DNA from: Lenisia limosa
Lineage: Eukaryota; Breviatea
NCBI GenBank assembly: GCA_001655205.1
Contig: LPNZ01004583.1
Span: 1 to 21,651, forward strand
Direction: 5' to 3'
DNA length: 21,651 nucleotides
Shown: positions 9,207-18,425 of the stretch, piece by piece
Layout of the letters: every line of letters begins with the position of its first letter
How positions within the stretch are numbered: position 1 is the stretch's first letter
Position numbers and translations under genes: made by a program
The notes under the pieces: generated by a model
The model's input: the letters and a program-made list of their open reading frames with translations, nothing else
Database searches by the model: none
Told to the model about the DNA's origin: nothing

Positions 9207-11848
9207 ATGTGGGAGCCAACGTCGCATTTTGACTTCCCAGCACATAACCCTGCATGCATTGCCCAATGTAATAAGTATTAGGGTCTTTTCTGTTTAATTG
9301 GCATGACTTTAATTGTACCATGACTTTTTTGCCCGTAATCTCTGTATATACATCCTTATTTTTTATTTCTCATTGCTATATACAATACGCTAGCCATACT
9401 CCCCCTGTATTTATGCTGATGTTCCAGGTACATCTGCCTCCCCAAAGGGAGCAGTATTGAAGTTTATGATGCACAAGACGAAAACCCACTTTTTGTCCTT
9501 AATGGTGGACATATCAATAATATCACTTCTGTGGGTTGCTTGTCTAATTCAGCGGATATATTAAAACAATCATTCTTTAGATTGAATTCGCAGTCGATGA
9601 ATCATTCTTAATATCTGCGTCAAGTGAAGCTCTTGTGATTTGGAGGCTTGAAGAAGATGGTCATATGGAGAGGTTTGATGCTTCACAAATAGCCGGCTTC
9701 TTTTCTTTTACCTGTTGAATGAATGTCTCAACTGTACATTTAATACCAGATTTGACAAACCAGAAGTATTCCCACCACATCTACTGTCATTGCCCAAGGA
9801 GGCTCACATAAGTACCAGTCCCCAGTAAGTTAATGTTAACCTGAATCTGAATACACTGTGGTTTCTAATATTTCACATAATATATTTCAATAGCTCGCGT
9901 GTAACTCTTTTAGATTGACTCTCTCTCCATTTCTTCGGATAATCAATTGGTGGCAGCTTCTTCTGCAAACGAGATTATTGTCTACAGCATAGAAATGGAG
10001 GAGGCAACTGCAATTCTTGGGGTTTGTTTTTATTTAAAATTTTGCCTCTTTTACCAGTCAGGGTCACGAGGGGCGTATCACATGTTCACTGTTTGTTCCT
10101 CCTCACCTCATCGCAAAAGACCTTCCTTCCCCTCTTCTTATCACAGCTGGTACAGATAGAACTTTTAAAGTTTGTGTGGAGGGAGTCAGGAACATCGCAC
10201 CAATATATTGCAATATTCTTATACTGGTAGATAAATTGAGTTCCATTAATGAGTTGTGTTTGCAAGTTTGTTCATGAACTCCCGCTTCCAATAATCCATT
10301 TCTCCTTCACTCACATTGAGGCATGGGCCGCAGGAGTTAACCCTCGCTGTGTATACCAGTCCAGTATTCTGTCGGCCAGTCGGTTCACTGCAATTGCAGT
10401 TGACTCCCAAGGACCTCGGTTTTGCATTGGGTCGGAAGATGGAAAAGTAGGCAGATTTTTTATTTAGATATAACCATTTAGGTTTGGTTTTTCAGTCTAT
10501 CTGCGCAATTTAGACAGTTGTCTGTTTTGGACCTATCAGTGACAGCTATCAGAGCCCCACTTCAGCCTCAGATTCCCTATAAGTGAGTTGAATCAAAGGG
10601 GATTTTTGTTTTCCATCTGACAGTAATATAGATCAAAAGGTCCTGTTATTGTCTCATCCCGCCCGGGGTCAACTGCAATTGAATCTCAAAAACATATTGT
10701 TGAAGAAGAAACATGTGATTCGGCTGAAATGAGCTCTGAAGTTCTCACTGTTTGTTCTGCTATCTTCTTCATTCATTGAAAAAAAATTTTGTTGTTGTTG
10801 TTATCAAATTGAAAGAATTCAACTCATAATACAGTTGTTCTACGCACCTCTAATATCTGCTGCTCATAAAGGATCTGTGAGTGCTGTCCTTGCCCAAAGC
10901 TGCAATCTCATTGTCGGTCTGCCTTCAGCAATTGTCGTTGTCAGCTCAACTGCTTTCGAACAGCTGGTTCGATATGACTTTCAAACTGGACTTACTATAT
11001 CCTCCACTCATGGCGTTAGCAGCCATATTATCCCTGCTCTCTCTGGCTTGGCATGTGTCTCTTTTACTGCCCAAGAAGGCAACTATGATGATTGGGTTAT
11101 AAGAGGCTGTATGTCGTCGTTGTTCGGTCGGAATCTTCATGTTCTTGACATGGAGTTTATTGGCCACGAAGATAGTCCTCTGACGTCGCCAGGAAGCCCA
11201 TCTCTAGCCCCAAAGAAATCAATTGGACCTATTATCGTGAATAGTTTGCGGAAAATGAATGTTACTCTTTGTTTGGCCCGACACCATGCATTGTGTTCAC
11301 AATCCAGGTGATGTACCCTTTTCGCAATGTGTAAATCCAGATGCATTTGAGTCTGATGAAGATGATGATTGGCAAATATCACGTCCGAGCCCTTCTTTAG
11401 GTTGGAGGGTAGTGTGGCATATGACATCAACTGTGATATGCTTTTGACCACCTCAGTAAACACTGAAATTAATGTCTGGCAAAATGAACCCCCTGCTGTT
11501 GGCAGTTTCATGGCATCGGCATCGTTCAAGCCGAAGTCATCTGTTAGTGGAAATATCCCGTGTCCNNNNNNNNNNNNNNNNNNNNNNNNNNNNNNNNNNN
11601 NNNNNNNNNNNNNNNNNNNNNNNNNNNNNNNNNNNNNNACCCAATAGCAGGTACAACCTACTTGTAGATCTCTAAGTCGCCTAAGTAAGTGTGGATGTCT
11701 TTTAATATCAGTTATATTTTTGATCCATTTTGTCCACCAACAATTTTTAGCTAAAGGCTCAAGAACTGTCGGAAGAGGGGGCTTAGATCAACCCATTACA
11801 TACCGTGGCCCAGTAAAATCATCAGGATATGGCTCAGAAAAACCTAGA
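9207..11848 (+). other. WDR27: WDR27-like exons 1-12: N-terminal propeller and linker start
   Basis: Exons: 9207-9274, 9428-9530, 9581-9672, 9750-9824, 9914-10021, 10062-10169, 10321-10446, 10518-10582, 10632-10740, 10835-11307, 11401-11565 (into a gap), 11751-11848. Junctions keep phase except 9824/9914, where one more base would be needed although both flanking exons are clearly WD40-like. Exon 10 is unusually long (473 nt) for this gene. Exon 11 carries LEGSVAYDINCDMLLTTS and EINVW, another WD repeat. Exon 12 holds the family-specific VKSSGYGS stretch. Coding sequence lost in the gap 11566-11638 cannot be described. Confidence 0.7.
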
Positions 11849-14800
11849 GTAGGTTGGGATAATGGGGACCAAACTCTATTTCCACAAAATTAATAAATAC
11901 GANNNNNNNNNNNNNNNNNNNNNNNNNNNNNNNNNNNNNNNNNNNNNNNNNNNNNNNNNNNNNNNNNNNNNNNNNNNNNNNNNNNNNNNNNNNNNNNNNN
12001 NNNNNNNNNNNNNNNNNNNNNNNNNNNNNNNNNNNNNNNNNNNNNNNNNNNNNNNNTCTCTTGATTTTTGAGAATCATCCAATTTTGACCTGATTGTTGG
12101 ACATATCAAATAAAAACAAAAGGCAAATGCGGAAATACAATGAGATATACACACTATTTTGTACATGGAAGTACAATAATTTACAAGACAAAAAACAAAT
12201 ACGACTAAGCTAGGGTCATCTTCTGGTGACCCATCGGCTTGGCTTCCTGAGCCTTCCAAAACGGGAAGTAGAACCGGACGGCGGCGGCGGCGGTGATAAT
12301 GGGCCGTTCTTGGTGGGTCAAAAAAACTATTCATTTACATTCATTAATGAAAAGCTTGGACTTCTTTCTCGCTTGAACAGAAGAGAGGAGAGGGGCTATA
12401 TACATTCCCGTCACTGTCAAAAGTCCTCGAAATGACTCTGGCAGCCGTTCTGGTGAGTTACTGAGGAGATTTTTTCTTGAGTAAGGCCTTATCATTTGGC
12501 GGTTTTGAGATCATTCTTCGCTATAAAGGCTCTTCTCCATCTGTCACCACCAACGCGATTCTGTCGGTACTAAAACACATCAGCCAATGTGGTTACTTGA
12601 AAGGAGGTTCGAAGGGTTGGCCCAAAAGTCTTGTTTTTATCAATAGTTGAAATCATTTCAGTCATACCTTATACTCGTCATCAGATCGTTTTGTTTCCTC
12701 TTTAATGCCGCCTTTCCAAGAACGGCTAGGACTCTTTTCGTAACCGAAATTCCGTCATCATCCATGCATTGTTGTACCTTCTCAACAACTTCCTTAGCCT
12801 CCTCCTTGTTCAGTGATTTCTGGCATCTAACTTTTCTTATTTCTCTGCCTTCTCTGAAATACATTAATAACAAAATCAAAGCACTTTTAGTCCATCAGAA
12901 TCAATAATATAAATACAGTGACCATAATAAGTTGATCGATTTTCCTTGAGAGAAAAATACATAAGGGAGGGGCAAAAGACTTCCGTGATCCTACCTTATG
13001 TCTTCAATCCGACACGCCGAACTGTCTCGCAATCTTAGAGTAGTTGACAGTTTTCGGTGAACTACCAAACTCAGGTTCCTGTCCAATCCTCTGCCGTAAA
13101 TACGCTAAACAATCGTCTGTACGATGTTTTAGAGTCGATATCATCGCTAAGTCAGGCTTATAGCCATCTCATTTTCTTCCCTAAAACTCTGCCTCCTTCC
13201 TTTCTATCTTCCTTGACTTAATTCAGCTTCCTAAACAACAAAATAACCGACTTCAACTCAGATTAGAATTGATTTCCAAAAATAACGGTTCACTAAAAAA
13301 AACAAAAAAATCTGGAATATTCTATCGTATATTTAGAGCCAGGTTCGGAGAATTAGAGCAGGGCCCCGTACTGTATAATATTCTGTAGAGTTTTCATGTA
13401 ATATATCTAAGATATTTAGTATAGTATACTATGTCATATGTTCTTATTAATATTTAGGCGATGTTTACACCAATAACAAACCGAACAAAGCCTAATCCCC
13501 AATCCTCTCCAAAGCCAACCACCTCTTCACTCAAACGTAGGACATGATCATGAGATGAAAAAAAGAAACAATTGCTCGTTTATTCATCTCATGACTCTGA
13601 TATAGCTCCATTCTCCACCCGCGTTCCTACCACCTTTCAACCTAAACACACCCCCCAAGGTTGGCTGATGCATAGCTGTTTCTGTGAATGTTATTTTCTT
13701 ACCACTTATCCCAGCTGCTGCCCATAACGCTGCAATTTCTCGTTTAGCTATGTGCAGTGATGGTACTCGCATTGCAACAGGGGGAGGTTAGCTTGGGTAG
13801 TAATGTGTATTAAAAAGTACTCTTATTACTTGATAACCATGAAGAGTGTCTGATATATCATAATAGAGAATATTCTGATATTCTTAGCGGACGGTGTTGT
13901 TCGACTGCAGCGTTTACCCGTTTCCAAGTACTCTGTGAGCGGTGTTTTATGAATAGGCTTTTTTAATTACACATTTTTTTTACTGGTGTTTTGTGTTTTT
14001 TTAAAATAAAATTGATAGTAAAGTGCCTCCTAATGTGTAGGGTGATGCGATGTACCTGATGTCCCATCGAGGCTCGGTCAACAGTCTTCATTGGAATGCA
14101 CCTTCATCACTTCTTCTCTCAACCTCCAGCGGTAGGAGATGTTCCACTGTTTTGAACAACTTGTTTTTTTTTTTTTTGCAATGCTCACTTCTAATAGATG
14201 GCACTGCTAGAGTTTCAAGAATAGGAAGATCAGATCCCCTTCTCATAATCAACTCTTCTGTACATAATTTCGGATCTGACAACTCGGTACTATTGAAAAT
14301 CCAATAGAAGTAGCTTATCATTCCAGATATCCTCAGAATTACCTAACAAACCGCTGGGTGAGATTAAATGTGGACAGTTTATTGGTGGGGACAAATTCAT
14401 CGGTGTTGGCTGTGGCGGAGCTCTTCATCTATTTAAGTACTACCTGGTAACCCCAAAAGCAGGTAGGGGACCTATTGTTTATATGATATCATATGGGTGT
14501 TTTATCATTTAGGAGACCGGACCTATTGTTTATATGATATCATATGGGTTTTTTATCATTTAGGAGACCTTCGAGGTAAACAAGTTCCGCAGAGTCGTTA
14601 TAAACTTGCACGTGGAATTACAACTTCGAGGTGAGTGAAAAGGATGTGAGGCTTACTGAAAGTCTCTCTTAACTAACTATCAAGTCAAACACTCACCGCG
14701 ATCTCCTCGGTTAACTCACTTTACTCCCCAATTGTTTTGGCGGCAGGTAGCAATAGGTATATGTTGGCAAGATGACACCAATAAAACTCCTTCACATTAA

Positions 14801-15508
14801 CACGTTAGAAACATTGAAATTGTTGATATTCAACAAGGTGCAGTTGTTCGGTCAATAACTGACGCCCATACACGTGCTGTCCATGCGGTGGGTGTTACAC
14901 TTCTTCTTTGCATCCCTCACCCGCAACCCCCCCCCTCAGTTAAAACTTACGGGTGCTGGAGGAGAGGGCTGCTCTCACCCAAAAGAGGCTGGCAATATGT
15001 TCCTGTCGGTATCGCAAGATAACTGTGTCAAACTATGGGATGTCAGACAACAACGGTTTGTTCAGTTTAATGTATTCTGAGATGCTAATAACTCTCAGAA
15101 CAGTACGACGATTCGAGGGGCACACAAATCGCTCTCAACAAATCGGTGCAGATTTCTCACCGTCATTACTGTGGGCGATGACTTATCCACGAATGTTATT
15201 TACACTGATGAATATGAATGGAAAGGGAAAACCTGTTTACTGCTTGTATATCTCTCCTGACACTCTAGAAATGTGGTGGTGGGTTCCGAGTCAAAAACGG
15301 CAATTGTGTATGATCTGAGAACAGGAACGGTGTCCAGGTTAGGAACTAAAACTCCATAGCCTTACTGACAATACGTAGTCGCCTTGGTCCCCACCCTCAT
15401 GTTGTCTCCGATGTCGCATGGCACCCTGTTCATCCACAGGTATGTACTGCTTGCTTTGATGGGAAGGTCCGTTTCTTTGCACCAGAAAAGTCAACCCAAT
15501 CAAGATAA
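9207..15508 (+). CDS. WDR27: WDR27-like WD40-repeat protein, about 26 exons
   Basis: WD40 beta-propeller protein most like animal WDR27, whose function is not established. About 920 residues plus a gap; human WDR27 is similar in size. Family matches in order: NPACIAQCNKYICLPKGSSI at the N-terminus; GHEGRITC..LITAGTDRTFK; YQSSILSASRFTAIAVDS; FCIGSEDGKLSVLDL; GCMSSLFGRNLHVLD; the linker GPVKSSGYGSEKP; HRGSVNSLHW; LYSPIVLAAGSNR; DAHTRAVHA; NCVKLWDVRQQRTVRRFEGH; FSPSLLNVVVGSES; and HPHVVSDVAWHP..CFDGKVRFF just before the stop. ATG 9207 is the most upstream Met that splices in phase into the WD exons; a further 5' exon is not excluded. The TAA ends at 15508, followed at once by AATAAA. Two places are unresolved: the exon 4-5 phase, and the area around 11308-11400. 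Confidence 0.82.
11566..12056. other. Two assembly gaps within WDR27
   Basis: Ns at 11566-11638 cut exon 11 of the WDR27-like gene; Ns at 11903-12056 lie in its long intron. The sequence between them holds exon 12 (11751-11848). Confidence 0.9.
12280..12293. repeat. (CGG)n microsatellite
   Basis: A short CGG trinucleotide run, GC-rich in an AT-rich intron. It reads as poly-Arg or poly-Ala on the minus strand, in open frames that I do not accept as genes. Confidence 0.8.
12492..13144 (-). pseudogene. Degenerate CENP-B/Tc5/pogo-type helix-turn-helix (transposase-derived) gene
   Basis: Three minus-strand blocks look coding: 13144-12995 (from ATG; TVNYSKIARQFGVSD, a psq/CENP-B-like helix-turn-helix), 12853-12668 (SLNKEEAKEVVEKVQQCM, VTKRVLAVLGKAALKRKQ, like the second helix-turn-helix of Tc5-type transposases) and 12569-12492 (DRWRRAFIAKNDL, resembling the W..RF motif that ends that domain). 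They do not join cleanly: block 1 meets a TGA and its frame does not match block 2, and block 2 to block 3 is also out of phase. No DDE catalytic domain is visible. It is therefore most likely a decayed copy, or only the DNA-binding part of one. A split domesticated gene with unrecognised introns is possible. Confidence 0.42.
13458..15508 (+). other. WDR27: WDR27-like exons 13-26: C-terminal propeller
   Basis: Exons: 13458-13536, 13606-13659, 13715-13786, 13888-13934, 14041-14131, 14198-14286, 14327-14462, 14564-14630, 14685-14756, 14809-14887, 14940-15055, 15099-15170, 15269-15337, 15379-15508. All junctions keep phase. The segment starts with a Pro/Thr/Ser-rich linker (AMFTPITNRTKPNPQ), then repeats that follow human WDR27 closely to its end. 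Introns here are short, about 40-110 nt. The acceptor of the exon at 14564 is duplicated 51 nt upstream. Confidence 0.8.
14468..14569 (+). repeat. 51-bp tandem duplication that doubles a 3' splice site
   Basis: Copies at 14468-14518 and 14519-14569 differ at one base (G at 14499, T at 14550). Each contains the 14-bp palindrome ATATGATATCATAT and an acceptor ending in TTTAG. Splicing the donor at 14463 to the second acceptor gives the exon at 14564. Using the first acceptor would add 51 nt from 14513, which is 17 sense codons with no stop and keeps the frame. Direct reading shows the duplication; alternative use is inference. Confidence 0.9.
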
Positions 15509-15509
15509 T

Positions 15510-15515
15510 AATAAA
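15510..15515 (+). terminator. AATAAA poly(A) signal of the WDR27-like gene
   Basis: AATAAA begins two bases after the TAA stop at 15506-15508. A second AATAAA-containing stretch lies about 100 nt further on (15613-15625). If the first is used the 3' UTR would be very short, so the second may be the working signal. Confidence 0.5.
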
Positions 15516-15663
15516 CATATTGTCTATTAACGTGTCCGTCATTATTCATTAATATATTTCATGTCCCCACTATCACCCCTCAAGTTTACCAGTTGTGAAA
15601 ACACTCAATCAAAATAAAAAATAAACAAGATACAAAAACCATGATACTGTACAAAAAGAAAAA

Positions 15664-15800
15664 GAAGTAGTGCACTATGGAGTTATTGGCCACCAAGCCT
15701 CAGTAAAAGTTTTTTGGGTTTTGGTGGTGCTTGTGAAGATGGCATAGTAGTCTGGATGGTTAACATGATGAAAAAAAAGAAACAGAAACTAAAGAATGCT
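15664..15800 (+). pseudogene. Possible WD40-repeat fragment downstream of WDR27
   Basis: One frame reads PPSLSKSFLGFGGACEDG then IVVWMV and a Lys-rich stretch; another frame just upstream reads GHQASVKVFW. Together they resemble one WD repeat of the MSI/RBBP4 type (GH, W, FG, EDG and W in order), but a frame change is needed between the two halves and no start, acceptor or further repeats are seen before the gap at 15939. It may be a decayed fragment, an exon of a gene hidden by the gap, or coincidence. Confidence 0.28.
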
Positions 15801-16321
15801 ACAGAATATCTGATATATCATAGTATATGGTTAAGATGTAAAAGAAAATCACCATGTACTATGATAAAATATATCGATATACCAGAAATAGTAAGTAGTA
15901 TAGAAAACACTGGGACTGATTACCCCCCCCCCCCAACCNNNNNNNNNNNNNNNNNNNNNNNNNNNNNNNNNNNNNNNNNNNNNNNNNNNNNNNNNNNNNN
16001 NNNNNNNNNNNNNNNNNNNNNNNNNNNNNNNNNNNNNNNNNNNNNNNNNNNNNNNNNNNNNNNNNNNNNNNAGTAAAAACCAAAACTATATAAGCAACAA
16101 TAAAAATGAGTGGAAGGACCACTCATTCTCGTAACCATATTTGTGTATAGAAATAAATAAAAATAGTTGCACCTGATAAACGATATTACTTCACATAATA
16201 TTCCTTCCAATAACCCGTTAACAGCTCGCCTCGGTCATGTATCCCCCCCCCCNNNNNNNNNNNNNNNNNNNNNNNNNNNNNNNNNNNNNNNNNNNNNNNN
16301 NNNNNNNNNNNNNNNNNNNNN
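15801..16321. other. Intergenic stretch with two gaps
   Basis: AT-rich sequence between the convergent WDR27-like and TAF2 genes. Poly-C runs at 15923-15934 and 16243-16252 sit at the edges of the gaps 15939-16071 and 16253-16321. Minus-strand frames at 16080-16240 are open but show nothing recognisable; the true 3' end of TAF2 may lie here or in the gap. Confidence 0.6.
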
Positions 16322-18425
16322 TGGTAGGAACAGCTGCAAGATCTTCATAGTGGGTTGTGCGTGGACGTGTACGCGGTGTGCTAAAGGGGTAAAAACAACA
16401 GGTATCGGACTTTTTTTGAAACAAAAGGGGGGTTAATTTAGGTTTTGTTCTGTGTGCGGTTCAATTACCTTCCCAACCCTCTCACCTGGCATATCCCATA
16501 CTTGTGAACTCTTGGTCTGTTGTGTCCATTCCACTGAAGTGACCGGGTCTCTTATTGCGTGTTCGTGTCTTCGCTGGGGGGTGGGGGGAGTGATTTTCTC
16601 AAAAAAAGGAATACAGGGGAAAACAATAAATCGGAAGCGGGAAAACTCATACACATAAACAATTTGCTTACATTGAGGAACATATTCATCTTGTAAATCA
16701 TCCATAATAGCATCATCCACATCGTTTTCATCGTCATCATCGTCATCGTCGTCGATGACCACTCCTTTTCTACGAGCTATTTGGAATGAAGAAAGGAAGA
16801 GTACGAGAAGAGGCTAGAGATTAAGACATATAAATGACCAGCCCAGGTAAGATTAACTACAAGATTAACGTCGCTGTTTTTATATAGCATAACCCCCTCT
16901 CCCCCCCACCCCCACAAGTTTGCATATCACGTCCTCGAGCTTGCTGAAAAGGTCAAAATGCAATAAGAAGTGCNNNNNNNNNNNNNNNNNNNNNNNNNNN
17001 NNNNNNNNNNNNNNNNNNNNNNNNNNNNNNNNNNNNNNNNNNNNNNNNNNNNNNNNNNNNNNNNNNNNNNNNNNNNNNNNNNNNNNNNNNNNNNNNNNNN
17101 NNNNNNNNNNNNGGCTCTGGCTTGGCCTTCGGTTTGGGTGCACGCTTTGGCTTAGGCAGCAACTTAGGGACTTGACGAGTACGAGTGGTGCGTAAAACGC
17201 TCTCATCAACCATGTCCGCTACAACGCCTTGTTTGCGACGGCTTCTTCTCGGCTGAAGAGTCAGTTTGTGAATAGAACACTGGGCATGGGAGGGAATAAA
17301 CACTGAATTGACAACCCACCTCTGTTGTTCCTGTATGTGTGCCCCCTGCTGGCTTGTCTAGAAGGTTAGAGACACAAAAGCCCTTCACAGTCCCCCCCCC
17401 CCTCATCTCCCTTCTTCCATTCTCACATTCATCGTNNNNNNNNNNNNNNNNNNNNNNNNNNNNNNNNNNNNNNNNNNNNNNNNNNNNNNNNNNNNNNNNN
17501 NNNNNNNNNNNNNNNNNNNCTAATTCTCCTGGCGCGTGTTTCACTTGGAGGAGGCTGTAACACCATAAGTATGAATAATGTATAGTTTCAGAGACAAAAG
17601 CAATGCAAAGAGAGGATTATTCTGTCGGAAATTCTCCTCAAACCAAATCAACACCATAAATATCAAGGTCACTCGTTGATGAGGCAGGTTTGGAAAAGGT
17701 AGGAGGCAAGAAGGCATCTTCGACGGGTGGTGGAACGGTTTTGGGTTGTACCTGGCAAAGGTGGGATAAATTGAGTGAAATCTAATAGAAACTACACCAG
17801 TGGCTTGGCGATCATAAAAATGTGTTATAATTGCCTCCTGGTCTCCCAGAAAAATGACAGAATCAGAATCTATGCACTGATATATAGAATAGCCATCAAG
17901 AGTAGCTTACAATAGGAGCCTGTGTGGCGACTGGGGCGGGTGGGGGTAGAGAAGCAGGCTTTGAAAGTACTTTTGAGAGTGCTGCGGGCGTTGCTGACAT
18001 TGTCATATACGAGTATTAAAATAGACATTTGCCTTCCCATAACGTACATGTGGGAAGAGAAGTTGGAAGGTTTGTGGAGGGCACCTTAACCTCAACTGAT
18101 GTTGGGGCATCCAAAGGATGTACTGAAGGGGCCTGGACAATACGAGCTTTTTCAGGAGGCTCAACAATGGGTTCAAGAGGCAATGGTACTTCAGTCTGAA
18201 GAGCAATTTGTGTGTCTGGCAGGAAGAAATTGAAATCTGGATCAATTTCGGGCTCTTTCTTTCTTCTTCCTTTCACCTTCGGCTTTACCTCTACAGAAAC
18301 TGGCTTCTGCTGTTGAAGTGCCGCCAATCCTCCACGAGCAATTGGACGATAGATTTGTTCGATCAAGGCTGATGCTCCCAGAGGCTTCAGGGGGAGGTTC
18401 TCAGGGGGGCGGATAGGCTCAGGTT
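16322..18425 (-). other. TAF2: TAF2 disordered C-terminal tail exons
   Basis: Exons: 18425-18048, 17993-17911, 17751-17644, 17554 into a gap, 17357-17320, 17252 into a gap, 16943-16916, 16776-16672, 16533-16486, 16380 into a gap. The tail is Pro/Val/Glu-rich with basic patches (KPKVKGRRKKEPE, PRRSRRKQG, PKPKRAPKPKAKPE) and an acidic run of eight Asp followed by ENDVDD. Human TAF2 also ends in a Lys-rich disordered tail, so the type fits, although residues do not align. The last three exons do not share one phase, so the C-terminal 40 or so residues are tentative. Confidence 0.62.

Larger units (their letters stand above)
11849..13457 (+). other. 1.6-kb WDR27 intron containing a gap and a nested antisense relic
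   Basis: The donor GTAGGT follows exon 12 in phase 0 and the acceptor ATATTTAG precedes the exon at 13458 in phase 0, so the two exons join cleanly across this stretch. It is by far the longest intron of the gene. It holds the gap 11903-12056, a (CGG)n run at 12280-12293, the minus-strand helix-turn-helix relic at 12492-13144, and otherwise AT-rich sequence without plus-strand WD40 coding. Confidence 0.65.

Noticed and set aside
10103-10291. Minus-strand open frame
   Set aside because: Shadow of the WD40 exons on the plus strand.
12226-12435. Plus-strand frame with a poly-Gly run over the CGG repeat
   Set aside because: Open only because of low-complexity sequence; it lies in the WDR27 intron and has no family resemblance.
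12995-13144. TGA read as Trp (altered genetic code) to open the helix-turn-helix relic
   Set aside because: The three main genes need introns to avoid TGA, TAA and TAG alike, so the standard code applies.
13584-13772. Minus-strand open frame with Gly/Ala-rich sequence
   Set aside because: It covers two plus-strand WDR27 exons whose phases fit exactly.
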